DNA of 64,000 nt from Pedomonas mirosovicensis. Lineage in GTDB: Bacteria > Pseudomonadota > Alphaproteobacteria > Sphingomonadales > Sphingomonadaceae. The notes under the pieces are model-generated. The model was not told the origin of the DNA, ran no database searches, and saw nothing but the letters and a program-made list of their open reading frames with translations. A program made the translations under genes and the position numbers. Below are positions 26,721 through 35,848 of this stretch, piece by piece. Position 1 is the stretch's first letter. The number at the start of each line of letters is the position of its first letter. Location of the stretch: positions 756,001 through 820,000 of the forward strand of contig NZ_JAKFIA010000002.1 in NCBI RefSeq assembly GCF_022569295.1, in the 5' to 3' direction.

Positions 26721-26749
26721 CTTCCCCCGAGGGCGACCCTCGGGGGAAG
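26721..26749 (+). terminator. Strong GC hairpin between TonB receptor and M1 peptidase
   Basis: Perfect 13-bp stem CTTCCCCCGAGGG / CCCTCGGGGGAAG with a three-base loop, 12 bases after the receptor stop. No T-run follows, and the next gene starts 20 bases later on the same strand. It is therefore more likely a 3'-end stabiliser or partial attenuator that lowers downstream expression than a full intrinsic terminator. Confidence 0.55.
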
Positions 26750-26768
26750 AACCGAAGGGATGTGAAAT

Positions 26769-28520
26769 ATGAGCACGTTGCGATTTTACTCTGCGGCGAC
26801 GGCAATAGGACTGCTGGCGCTCTCAACCGCATGTACGCCAGGCGGCGCCCCGGATGATACCAAGACAGCGGCAACCGGTACTGCATTAACGGAGCAAACG
26901 CGCCAGCAGGGCGGGCCAAAGCCGCCCGAGCAGATGGCGCTTTCGTTCGAGCATCTCGATCTGTCGCTCAAGGCCTATCCCGATCAGAAACGGATCGAAG
27001 GCGACGCCAAGCTGAGCCTGCGAGCCACAAAGGCTGTGCCAGTGCTGATCCTTGACTTTTATCCGGGATACGAGGTGGAAGGCATTTATCTCGATGGCAT
27101 CAAAGTGCCGCCCTCGGATTATACCAACCCGGAAGGGCAGCTTCGCATCAAGCTTGCAAAGCCACTGCCCGCGAACGCGGCCACCGAGGTGCGCGTCGTC
27201 TATGCGGGCACGCCGCCGGTCGCCAAGCGCCCGCCCTGGGAAGGGGGCGTTACCTGGACCAAGACGCCGGATGGCCAGCCTTGGATCGACACCTCCCTGT
27301 GGGGTGGCGGATGCGACATGCTTTTCCCCTGCATCGACCATCCCTTGGGCAAGACGGCCCTCGCCGATCTTCACTATACGGTGCCCAAGGGGCTGATGGC
27401 GCCGGGTAACGGCAGCTTCGTCAGCAAGGTGGATGAAGGCAACTGGACCACGTGGAACTGGCGGGCCCGCAGCCCTCATACCTATGGCATTGTGTTGGAT
27501 GTTGCCCCCTACAAGGTCATGGAAGGCGACTACAAGAGCCGCTTCGGCAACACGATCCCGATGCGGTTCTATTATTTGCCAGGAGAGGAAAAACAGGCGG
27601 CGGAACTGTTCAAGGAATTCCCGCTGGCGCTCGATTTCTTTGAGTCTCAGATCGGGCCCTACCCCTGGGCCGATCAAAAGATGGGAGTGGTCCGCGTTCC
27701 CTTCTCAGGCCTGGAGAACCAGACGCTCAATGGCTATAGCATCGACTACACGAAGACGATGTACGGCTTTGATCCGCTGATGCACCACGAGTTCTCGCAT
27801 GAGTGGTTCGCAAACCAGCTTTCCAACGCCAATTATGACGATCTGTGGCTGCACGAAGGCATCGGTTCCTACATGCAGCCTCTTCTCGGCAAGTATCTGA
27901 ACGGTGACATTGATTACATGTCCCTGCTCAAGGCGCAGCGCGCGATCATCCGCAATGAAAAGCCGCTGGTCAGCGGCGCGGAGCGATCAGAGAAGTGGGT
28001 CTATGCCGATCCCACCGGCCCGCGCGGCGACATCTATCCCAAGGGCAGTTGGGTGATGCATACCCTTCGAATGCTGATTGGCGATGATGATTTCTACGAG
28101 GTCATCCGCCGCGTCACCTATGGCCGCCCTGATCCGAAGCCCGGCAATTTCACGCCGCAATTCGGCACCACCAAGGGCTTCATGCAGACCGTCAACCAGG
28201 TAACGGGAAAGAACTACGACTGGTTCTTCAACGTGTATCTCTACCGCGCGCAGTTGCCCGATCTGGTAAGCGAGCGAGAGGGCAATACGCTGAAGGTGCG
28301 CTGGCAGACGCCGGATAACCTGCCCTTCCCGATGCCAGTCGACGTGGCGATCGACGGAAAAGTCGTAACCCTGCCCATGACCGATGGCCGGGGTGAGATT
28401 ACCGTAGCGCCGCTAGCTACGGTCACGTTCGATCCCCATTCGAAGATCTTGCGGCAGGAAGACGCCATCGACCGCTTCCAGGCATGGCGTAAAGCGCACA
28501 AGGACGACGAGACGCGCTGA
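26769..28520 (+). CDS. M1-family zinc aminopeptidase lipoprotein
   Basis: 583 residues. Lipoprotein signal with lipobox LSTAC near residue 19-23. Beta-rich N-terminal domain, then the gluzincin domain with His340-Glu341-...-His344 in HEFSHEW and the third zinc ligand Glu363 in LWLHEG, the correct HExxH-18-E spacing. The exopeptidase motif usually written GxMEN reads SGLENQTLNGY, keeping the N-terminus-binding Glu. It cleaves N-terminal residues from peptides and would be tethered to a membrane facing the periplasm. Shorter than full APN-type enzymes, lacking the large C-terminal helical domain, as in LTA4H-like bacterial members. GGGATGTGA gives the ribosome site. Third gene of the peptide-use cluster. 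Confidence 0.92.
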   Translation: MSTLRFYSAATAIGLLALSTACTPGGAPDDTKTAATGTALTEQTRQQGGPKPPEQMALSFEHLDLSLKAYPDQKRIEGDAKLSLRATKAVPVLILDFYPGYEVEGIYLDGIKVPPSDYTNPEGQLRIKLAKPLPANAATEVRVVYAGTPPVAKRPPWEGGVTWTKTPDGQPWIDTSLWGGGCDMLFPCIDHPLGKTALADLHYTVPKGLMAPGNGSFVSKVDEGNWTTWNWRARSPHTYGIVLDVAPYKVMEGDYKSRFGNTIPMRFYYLPGEEKQAAELFKEFPLALDFFESQIGPYPWADQKMGVVRVPFSGLENQTLNGYSIDYTKTMYGFDPLMHHEFSHEWFANQLSNANYDDLWLHEGIGSYMQPLLGKYLNGDIDYMSLLKAQRAIIRNEKPLVSGAERSEKWVYADPTGPRGDIYPKGSWVMHTLRMLIGDDDFYEVIRRVTYGRPDPKPGNFTPQFGTTKGFMQTVNQVTGKNYDWFFNVYLYRAQLPDLVSEREGNTLKVRWQTPDNLPFPMPVDVAIDGKVVTLPMTDGRGEITVAPLATVTFDPHSKILRQEDAIDRFQAWRKAHKDDETR

Positions 28521-29076
28521 AGCTCCATGGGAGGATCGACTTTAATCGGACCAAGACACGGCTGAGGCGGAGACACTTGAGGCAGTCATAGCCGATTATG
28601 AAGCGCTGAACGCTCGGTCCAGTGTGGGTGTGACGATCCCGCCTGGCCCGACGTCAGCGCGCCTCGGCCTTGAATAGACCTCGGCCAGCTCCGCCTCGTT
28701 CTCGATCTGAGTGCCGGGGTGCTCTGCGCCCATTTGAGCCGTTTGGGTCCCGTTCCTGAAAATCCCCGCCGCAGGCGAGCATCAGCGGACGGATCAGAAG
28801 CGGACTGCCCCGCTTCTGTCGGGTTGCCCTCAATGGTGACATTCTGGATGGTTCCAGCCCGGCCAGCACAGCCTTTACTCTTTTCCCCGTACATTCGCTG
28901 CCTGTCGCGGCTGACCCTGCTTCGAGCGACAAGCTTGCGGTCGTATGCTGCGGCACGGCGTATGCATGGATTCAATAAAACACCTAAATATATTTAACTT
29001 TATTTTACCGTTATCTTGATTGGATAGGATTTGATAAAATATTTTTATTGCCGTTATGTGTTGCGGGGGCGATCCA
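28521..29076. other. Intergenic region with no recognised gene
   Basis: About 550 bases. Several overlapping minus-strand open frames between 28590 and 28980 are GC-rich and match nothing I recognise; none has a ribosome site, so I do not call a gene, though a decayed coding remnant is possible. The last 80 bases (28975-29055) are strongly A+T-rich and likely hold the promoter of the GGDEF/EAL gene. Confidence 0.5.
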
Positions 29077-32000
29077 ATGGACGATGCAAACATGAAGATC
29101 CTTAAAGATCAGCCCACTATGGCCATGCTTGCCCCTAACCATTACGACCGTACAACAGAAAGAAGCGCTTTTGATCGGCTGGCCGCTTTGGCAGCCTACG
29201 GCATTCCGGATGCTCCCAGAGAAGCCAGCCTGGACGCGATTGTGCAGTTGGCTGCGGCGATCCTCGAGGCGCCCATGGCCGCCATTTGCCTGGTTGCGGA
29301 TAAAAGGCTGTGGTTCCCTGCTGAGCTCGGCCTTGGCCTCAGTCAGATCCCTCTCGAGGGATCTCAAAGCGCACATGTGCTCTTACAATCGGGGATCATT
29401 TCGATTCCGGACCTGGCCAGCGCACCCAGCCGTGACGGCATTCCCTTCATCGCAGCTATTCCCGGCGTGCGCTTCTACGCGGGAGCCGGGCTGAGCACGC
29501 CCTACGGGACGCCTCTGGGCGTATTATGCGTTCTTGATACCAAGCCTCGGCCCGATGGAATAAACGAACACCAATACAAGGCGCTCCAGACCCTCGCAGA
29601 CCAGATTGTCGGACACCTCGAGCGCCGGCGACTGGAAACGGTTCTGCATCGAACGGAGCAACAGCTAGACACTGTTTTCAATCAGGTCAGGGTCGGCATT
29701 CTCCAGCGAGATTTCAACCACCGTGTACTGATGGTCAATGAGCAGTTCTGCAGGCTGGTTGGCCGCAGCGCCGACGAGTTGACGGGATTGCCGATGTCGG
29801 CCTTCACCCACCCGGATGACGTGGCCTGGAACCAGCGTGTGTTCGAAGAGCGCCTGCAGTATGGCCAGCCGTTCCAGGTCGAGAAGCGCTATGTGCGGCC
29901 AGATGGAACTGTTGTCTGGTGCAACGTCCATGTCATCTTTGTCCGCGACAAGAAAGGCAACCTGACATCTACGATCGCAGTTGTCGACGACATCACCGAT
30001 CGGCGGGCTGCCGAGCAGGAAGTCTGGGCAAGCCGGGAATTGTTGCAGACTGTAATCGACAGTCTACCCGATATTATTTTCGTCAAGGACCAGACCGGGC
30101 GGCTGGTGCTGGTCAACCGGACAGCCTCTGAGCACTTGGGGCTGCGCGCTGGCTCACTGGAAGAAGGTCGCGTTCCTGCTCAATCCATCCAGACCCATTT
30201 TCACCATGATCGTCACGTGATGATGTCAGGGACCCCGCTCGCCCTGGATGAAGTCATCGAGATCCAGGGCGAGAAGCGCATTCTTCATAATGTGAAGGTG
30301 CCATGGTTCCGCGGCGGCAAGGCCGTCGGCGTCGTCAGCGTCGCGCGCGATGTCACGGAATCCATGCGGGCGCTGGAGGCCTTGCGTGAAAGCGAAGAGC
30401 ATTACCGCTTCTCTGTTGAACTCAGCCCGCAAGTCCCGTGGACGGCTACGCCTGACGGGCGCATCGACGAAGTCGGGCCGCGGTGGGCGTCGCTGACGGG
30501 GATGGATCCGGCCGAAGCGCGCGGCAACGGATGGATCGCCTCCATTCACCCCGATGACGCCAGCGCAACCAGAACCGCCTGGGCCGATGCCGTGCAGTCC
30601 GGCAAACCTTTTGATGTCGTGTACAGAATCCGAACGGTTGAAGGAAACTACCGTTGGTGTCGCGCCCGCGCCTCTCCCCGCCTGGACAAGGATGGCAGGA
30701 TCGTCCGCTGGTACGGCACCCTCGAAGATGTCCATGACCACAGGCTTGCCAGCGAGGCTGTCCGCGCCAGCGAGGAGCAGCTGCAGCTGGCAATCGAGGC
30801 TGCAGGAATTGGCATCTGGGACTGTGATTTGCGATCCGGCGCACTTCGCTGGTCCGACCACCTACGGGACATTTTCGGTCTCGATCAAGCCTCCCCTGCC
30901 AGGCTCGAGACTGTGCTCCCGCTCATTCACCCTGATGACAGAGACGAGGCGGAAGCTCTGCTGAGCGGCCAGGGTTCTGCCGCGGGGGAGGCCTTCAAGT
31001 CCTGCTTCCGGCTGCGCCCTGGTGCCGACAACGATTGGCGTTGGCTTGCCGTCGACGGCCGCAGGCTTACAGATCAGCACGGCGCTCCGCGAAGGCTCAT
31101 TCTCAGCATTCGGGACATTACGGAGAGGCGCATTGCTGATGAGCGCGTTCGGTGGGCCGCTACGCATGACTCCCTAACCCGCCTGCCCAATCGATCCCTG
31201 TTCCAGGAGCGCCTGAATGAAGCGCTCGCACATGCCGCTGCAACGGCAGGGAAAGTGGGCCTCCTCCTGCTGGATGTTGATGAGTTCAAGCGTATCAATG
31301 ACAGTCTGGGCCATATTGCCGGTGATGCCCTGCTCAAGGAGCTGAGCAAGCGACTTCAGGCAACGGTTGGCAGTGATGCTCTTGTCGCACGCCTTGCTGG
31401 CGATGAATTCGTGATTTTGCTGGAGCAGGTTGCAAGCGTCGACGCTATGGAAGCCATCGCCCATGCCGTTCTTGATCGCCTGCGCCAGCCCTTCTCTTAC
31501 GAGGGACGCACGCTTGACTGCAGGGCCAGCATCGGAGCCAGCCTCTTCCCCGACCACGCCGCTGATCCGGTCGAGCTGTTCAAACACGCAGACATTGCTC
31601 TTTACACCGCCAAGAAGGCCGGCCGAGGCGGACTGGAGCTGTTCCGGCCCGAGATGCGAGCCGATATGCAGCGCCGCATCTCCATGCTGCATCTGGCGCG
31701 CGAAGCTTTGGACAGCCGCCAGGTCTTTCCCTTCTACCAACCGAAGGTCGACCTTGTCTCGGGAAGGATCATCGGCTTCGAAGCCCTGCTCAGATGGCGG
31801 CACGCCCAAGGAATCCAGCCTCCAGCCACAATTGCCGCTGCTTTTGAGGAATTCGAGCTGGCCGTTGGCCTTGGCCAGAGAATGTTCGAATGCGTTCTGG
31901 CGGATATGCAGCGGTGGCGACGCCAGGGGATCGATTTTGGGCATGTTGCCATCAATGTTTCAGCGGCAGAGTTCCGGAGTGGCGATCTGGCTGAGCGGAT

Positions 32001-32478
32001 GCTGAGCGGTTTGCAGGCTGCGGGCATCTCGCCTGACCTGTTGGAGTTGGAAGTAACAGAGACAGTTTTCCTGGGCTCGGGTTCGGGTGATGTTGAGCGC
32101 GCCCTCAGGGCACTGAGCGAGGCTGGTGTACGAATTGCCCTGGATGATTTTGGCACCGGCTATGCCTCTCTCAGCCATTTGAAACAGTTTCCTGTCGATA
32201 TTTTGAAAATCGATCGGAGCTTCGTCCGAAATTTAGAAACCAACGCCAGCGATGCGGCAATTGTCAGCACCGTAATCACTCTCGGACAGAGCCTTGGCAT
32301 CGCCATCGTGGCGGAGGGAATAGAGACACCTGCTCAGGCTGATTATCTGCGCTCAAGGGGCTGTGCCTTTGGACAGGGGTATATGTACGGCAAGCCGATG
32401 TCATCAAACGACGCCGAGCGGCTACTCGCCGAATGGGATCCGCACCGCATTGCAGCCCGTACTCAGGGATCAGACTGA
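29077..32478 (+). CDS. GAF-PAS(x4)-GGDEF-EAL c-di-GMP signalling protein
   Basis: 1133 residues from the ATG at 29077 (GCGGGGG upstream); an ATG at 29056 adds seven residues. Soluble. Domains: GAF (about 20-185), a PAS with FNHRVLMVNEQFCRLVGRSA, a second PAS with PDIIFVKDQTGRLVLVNRT, and two further PAS/PAC units (about 430-690). The GGDEF domain has HDSLTRLPNRSLF and the active-site loop LAGDEF. The EAL domain has GFEALLRWRH, LDDFGTGYASLSHL and KIDRSFVR. The cyclase loop has Ala for the first Gly of GGDEF; such variants can be active or act as GTP-binding regulators. The EAL motif is intact, so phosphodiesterase activity is expected. The cue sensed is not identifiable. Confidence 0.92.
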   Translation: MDDANMKILKDQPTMAMLAPNHYDRTTERSAFDRLAALAAYGIPDAPREASLDAIVQLAAAILEAPMAAICLVADKRLWFPAELGLGLSQIPLEGSQSAHVLLQSGIISIPDLASAPSRDGIPFIAAIPGVRFYAGAGLSTPYGTPLGVLCVLDTKPRPDGINEHQYKALQTLADQIVGHLERRRLETVLHRTEQQLDTVFNQVRVGILQRDFNHRVLMVNEQFCRLVGRSADELTGLPMSAFTHPDDVAWNQRVFEERLQYGQPFQVEKRYVRPDGTVVWCNVHVIFVRDKKGNLTSTIAVVDDITDRRAAEQEVWASRELLQTVIDSLPDIIFVKDQTGRLVLVNRTASEHLGLRAGSLEEGRVPAQSIQTHFHHDRHVMMSGTPLALDEVIEIQGEKRILHNVKVPWFRGGKAVGVVSVARDVTESMRALEALRESEEHYRFSVELSPQVPWTATPDGRIDEVGPRWASLTGMDPAEARGNGWIASIHPDDASATRTAWADAVQSGKPFDVVYRIRTVEGNYRWCRARASPRLDKDGRIVRWYGTLEDVHDHRLASEAVRASEEQLQLAIEAAGIGIWDCDLRSGALRWSDHLRDIFGLDQASPARLETVLPLIHPDDRDEAEALLSGQGSAAGEAFKSCFRLRPGADNDWRWLAVDGRRLTDQHGAPRRLILSIRDITERRIADERVRWAATHDSLTRLPNRSLFQERLNEALAHAAATAGKVGLLLLDVDEFKRINDSLGHIAGDALLKELSKRLQATVGSDALVARLAGDEFVILLEQVASVDAMEAIAHAVLDRLRQPFSYEGRTLDCRASIGASLFPDHAADPVELFKHADIALYTAKKAGRGGLELFRPEMRADMQRRISMLHLAREALDSRQVFPFYQPKVDLVSGRIIGFEALLRWRHAQGIQPPATIAAAFEEFELAVGLGQRMFECVLADMQRWRRQGIDFGHVAINVSAAEFRSGDLAERMLSGLQAAGISPDLLELEVTETVFLGSGSGDVERALRALSEAGVRIALDDFGTGYASLSHLKQFPVDILKIDRSFVRNLETNASDAAIVSTVITLGQSLGIAIVAEGIETPAQADYLRSRGCAFGQGYMYGKPMSSNDAERLLAEWDPHRIAARTQGSD

Positions 32479-32547
32479 TCCGAAGACCCGGCCTGGCGGA
32501 TCGTCCACTCAGCTTTTGCCGCTCGGCGCCACGTTTGGCTCCAAGCC

Positions 32548-33189
32548 TTAACCTGGCCAGGCTGACCCAAGGATAATCGAACAGAAGTTCATCCGCTTGT
32601 ATGTTGGATCCTTCAGCGCCAGCACATCGGCCTTGACGTTGCCGAAGGTCGTCTGCGGCTTCTTCCTGATGCCGTTGGCGAAGTGCTCAATGATGTTTTC
32701 CTTGAAATTCGTCTCGCGCGGGTGGCACGCGCAGACCGCATGGCGATGCTCGTGCGAGAATTCATCATAGGCAATGCCGAGAACGTCCATCTCAACGCCG
32801 GCGGTAACCAATGCGATCGTCGGGCGCATATGCTCAGGAATGCCCGGCGTCGTGTGAAGGGCAATTGCCGTCCAAACATCTTCAATGTCGCGCTCAGGGA
32901 TGCCATATCCCTTCATGAAGTCTCGCGCCGCATTGGCGCCATCGACCTCGAACCGCAGGTCAGGGCTCGCGTAGCGCTCCGTCAGTCCCATGTCATGAAA
33001 CATGGCGCCCAGGTAGAGAAGCTCAGGGTCGTACTTCAGCCCCCGGCGCTCCCCGGTCAGCGCGCCCCAGAAGAACACCCGGCGGCTGTGATTATAGAGC
33101 AAGTCATCCTCTGTATCGCGAACGAGCTGGGTTGCGGCGCGTGCGATAGGGCTATCCGGCACTCGGATGCCGGCGATTGTCTGAGACAT
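32548..33189 (-). CDS. HD-domain hydrolase (cyanamide-hydratase-like)
   Basis: 213 residues from the ATG at 33189 (GGAG nine bases upstream); an ATG at 33204 adds five residues. The HD phosphohydrolase core shows YNHSRRVFFWGAL, LYLGAMFHDMGL (the His-Asp metal pair) and VWTAIALHTTPGIPEH. The closest recognised groups are fungal cyanamide hydratase and many bacterial HD proteins of similar length annotated alike. Actual substrate is unknown. It lies downstream of a GlxA-type regulator on the same strand, a pairing often seen, with a 271-bp gap that holds nothing I can name. Confidence 0.8.
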   Translation of the reverse strand: MSQTIAGIRVPDSPIARAATQLVRDTEDDLLYNHSRRVFFWGALTGERRGLKYDPELLYLGAMFHDMGLTERYASPDLRFEVDGANAARDFMKGYGIPERDIEDVWTAIALHTTPGIPEHMRPTIALVTAGVEMDVLGIAYDEFSHEHRHAVCACHPRETNFKENIIEHFANGIRKKPQTTFGNVKADVLALKDPTYKRMNFCSIILGSAWPG

Positions 33190-33460
33190 GAGAATAGACT
33201 CCATCCTTGGGCAAGCCTCCAGCGCGGCGTGACGCGTCACGCGAAAGGCATTGCCGGTTTCTGGTTGGGAGCCGCGCCGCCTGCTTGCAACTGGGCAAGG
33301 AGAGGACGGCTTCCAGCTGGATGTGTGCCGCCATCGGCACTGATGCTCAATCGGCGGCAGGCGGCCGATCAGGACAAGGAGGCATCGTTTCGCGCCATGG
33401 AAGGCCCGAAGGATCCTCCGTGACGGCAGGCCGCCTTGCGCTGCGAGATTTTCCGCCGGT

Positions 33461-34435
33461 CTACGCCGGTTCGGCGCGGCGGAAGCTGGCGCGATACTGG
33501 GCGGGCGTGACCCCAAGACGGGCGGAAAAGACGATCCTCATGCGATCCGCCGAGCCGAAGCCGCAGTCATAGGCAACCGTTTTTAGCGGCCGATCGCTGC
33601 CCTCCAGCATCATGCGCGCCGCATCCACGCGCGCCCGCTCGATGAACTCATGCGGCGTGATCCCCGTTTCCTGAACGAAATGCCGCAAGAACGTCCGCGG
33701 GCTCATTCCAATCACCGCCGCGAGCGATCCCAACGTGTGACGGCCCTTGATGTTGGCCATAACATGATCCTGGATGCGCGCGATCGGCGAGGCCGGATCA
33801 GCGGGGGCAGTAAGATAGGGGCTGAACTGAGACTGTCCGCCTTGACGCTGGGCCACCACGACCAACCGCTTCGCGACCTTAAGGGCTATTTCAGCTCCAT
33901 GCCGCTGCCCCACCAGCGCCAGGGTCAGATCTATCCCGGCCGTCACTCCGGCCGAGGTGATGAGACGCCCATCGCGAACATAGATCAGATCCGGCTCAAC
34001 TTTAGCCTTTGGAAACTTTGCGGCCAGCGCCTGTGCGTCTTGCCAGTGGGTCGTCACCCGCCGGTCATCCAGAAGACCAGCATGGCCAAGGATGAAGGCC
34101 CCGGTGCAGATCGAGCCATAAATGCTCGCGCGTGATGGTGCGGTTTTGACCCACTGCACTAAGCGCGGATCCGGCGCTGCTGCTGGCAGCCCAGGCCCGC
34201 CAGCCACCAGAATGATATCAAAGCCGCCCAGCGCCTCCTCGAAGGTGAGATCAGCCATCATTCGCATGCCGTTCGACGCGCGCAGCGGAGCCCTGTCTGC
34301 CGCGACCAGCATGATTTCGTAGCGCTCTGCGCCATCTAGATAGGTATTTGCCTCCGTGAACACATCCACGGGCCCTGCAACATCCAGTGCCTGGACGCCT
34401 TCATGGATTACGATCGCAACAGCTTGAACCGACAC
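33461..34435 (-). CDS. GlxA-family AraC-type transcriptional regulator with DJ-1/PfpI domain
   Basis: 324 residues. The N-terminal DJ-1/PfpI-like amidotransferase fold (about 1-185) has the elbow Cys in GSICTGAFILGHAGLL and the FDIILVAGGPGL strand; it serves as effector-binding domain in GlxA regulators. The C-terminal AraC double helix-turn-helix (about 225-320) has HTLGSLAAVIGMSPRTFLRHF and VAYDCGFGSADRMRIVF. It likely controls the downstream HD protein gene. Effector unknown. The start ATG at 34435 lies 49 bases downstream of the HxlR gene stop on the same strand. Confidence 0.9.
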   Translation of the reverse strand: MSVQAVAIVIHEGVQALDVAGPVDVFTEANTYLDGAERYEIMLVAADRAPLRASNGMRMMADLTFEEALGGFDIILVAGGPGLPAAAPDPRLVQWVKTAPSRASIYGSICTGAFILGHAGLLDDRRVTTHWQDAQALAAKFPKAKVEPDLIYVRDGRLITSAGVTAGIDLTLALVGQRHGAEIALKVAKRLVVVAQRQGGQSQFSPYLTAPADPASPIARIQDHVMANIKGRHTLGSLAAVIGMSPRTFLRHFVQETGITPHEFIERARVDAARMMLEGSDRPLKTVAYDCGFGSADRMRIVFSARLGVTPAQYRASFRRAEPA

Positions 34436-34484
34436 CGCGCACCGCCTCTTCCTGTTTGCAGCCTCTGTTATACAGGCGAACCAG

Positions 34485-34919
34485 TCACTTCCGGTCAGCC
34501 TGCTCGTCGAAGGCCCGGCGCGCGGTCTCCACCTTTGCCAGGTTCTGCTCGGCCCAGATCCAGACGCCGCAGAAGGCCGCGCTCAGCGTGGAGCCAAGCT
34601 CGGTCAGCTGATACTCCACCTTCGGCGGAATGACCGGATAGACGGTCCGGCTTACCAGACCGTCGCGCTCCATCTGGCGAAGCGTCTGCGTCAGCATCTT
34701 CTGACTGATCTTCCCCACAAGCTTGCCAAGTCGGGTGAACCGAACAGTCCCGTGTTCGGTAAGCACCTCAAGAATGAGCATGGTCCACTTGTCGGCCACG
34801 CGGCCGATCAGCTCGGTCACCAATGCCTCAACGCGTGGATCGATTTCCTCGGGTGGTGGGGGAGCTGCCCCGAGGGCAGCAGTGGCTACGGCATGGCCTT
34901 TCGCCTGTGCAACACTCAT
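34485..34919 (-). CDS. HxlR-family winged-helix transcriptional regulator
   Basis: 144 residues. The winged helix-turn-helix (about 40-125) shows IGRVADKWTMLILEVL, RFTRLGKLVGKISQKMLTQTLRQ and YQLTELGSTL, diagnostic of HxlR (MarR-like) regulators. The N-terminal extension (about 30 residues, Pro/Ala rich) has no Cys like the redox Cys of YodB/HypR, so thiol sensing by that route is unlikely. It diverges from an SDR gene, and HxlR regulators commonly repress a divergent oxidoreductase. Confidence 0.9.
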   Translation of the reverse strand: MSVAQAKGHAVATAALGAAPPPPEEIDPRVEALVTELIGRVADKWTMLILEVLTEHGTVRFTRLGKLVGKISQKMLTQTLRQMERDGLVSRTVYPVIPPKVEYQLTELGSTLSAAFCGVWIWAEQNLAKVETARRAFDEQADRK

Positions 34920-34936
34920 AAGGTCACTCTCTTTTT

Positions 34937-34967
34937 GGTAAGTATAAATCTTTCAGGTGCCTACTTT
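34937..34967. promoter_or_regulatory. Possible HxlR operator between hxlR-like and SDR genes
   Basis: GGTAAGTA at 34937-34944 and TACTTT at 34962-34967 form an interrupted dyad (AAGTA ... TACTT). TACTTAC-like half sites are typical for HxlR proteins such as YodB. The left arm overlaps a TATAAAT sequence that could be a -10 element for the SDR. Confidence 0.35.
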
Positions 34968-35027
34968 CTTGAGGTTTGTAGCCTTTATATGGATCGGGCG
35001 GCAACATCCACATTGCGGAGACCGACC

Positions 35028-35781
35028 ATGAAGCCTTCTGGAAACACCATTCTGATTACGGGCGGCACATCGGGGATCGGCCGTGAACTCGCCCATCAGT
35101 TCCATGGGCTCGACAACAAGGTCATTATTGCCGGGCGCCGCAAGGCACTCCTTGATGAAATCACGTCGGCCCATCCCGGCATGGTGGGATATGTTCTGGA
35201 CGTCGACGATGCTCAGGCGATCCAGGACTTCGCAGCGAAGATGGCTGCGGACCACCCGGATCTGAACGTGCTTCTGAACAACGCCGGAATCATGAAAGCC
35301 GAAGACCTCACAGCTGAGACGATCGATCTGTCAGTGGCCGAGGCGACGATCATAACGAACCTGCTTGCCCCGATCCGTCTGACGGCGACCCTCCTCCCGC
35401 ATCTGCGGCGGCGTCCGCAAGCAACAATCATTAATGTGTCGTCGGGTCTTGCCTTCGTACCCCTCGTGGGTGCCCCAACCTACAGCGCCACAAAGGCGGC
35501 ACTCCATTCGTACACGATCTCGCTGCGTCGTCAGTTGCGGGACACGTCCGTTGAAGTGCTGGAGCTGATCCCCCCCGTCCGTGCAGACCGATCTCATGCC
35601 GGGCCACGCCGAGGATCCGCATGCCATGCCGCTTGCGGACTTCATCACTGAAACGATGGCTGCATTTCAGGAACAGCCCACTCCTTTGGAAATCAAGGTG
35701 AAACGCGTGGCGTTTCTGCGGGACGCCGAAGCTGAAGGCAGATTCGAGCAGACACTCGATATGCTCAACGGCACGCATTGA
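35028..35781 (+). pseudogene. SDR-family oxidoreductase (DltE-like), 1-nt frameshift
   Basis: Classical SDR: TGGTSGIGRELAHQF cofactor loop, LLNNAGIMKAE, catalytic Ser in INVSSGLAFV and Tyr/Lys in TYSATKAAL. The frame breaks at a seven-C run (35570-35576) after VLELIP. Removing one C restores PPSVQTDLMPGH and the normal C-terminus MLNGTH ending at 35781, giving about 250 residues. All family residues are otherwise intact and the downstream part keeps coding character, so a sequencing error or very recent mutation is likelier than an old pseudogene. The start ATG at 35028 follows GGAGACCGACC. Divergent from the HxlR regulator, which probably controls it. Confidence 0.85.
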
Positions 35782-35848
35782 CGGGCTGGGCAAGCGGGAA
35801 AGCCAGAGGCTTTGCCGCGCGCGACAGCATCGATGATCACTGCCGGCG

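Noticed and set aside
28590-28980. Transposase or recombinase remnant in the 28.5-29.0 kb gap
   Set aside because: Several overlapping frames look faintly protein-like, but no motif, terminal inverted repeat or target duplication could be found.
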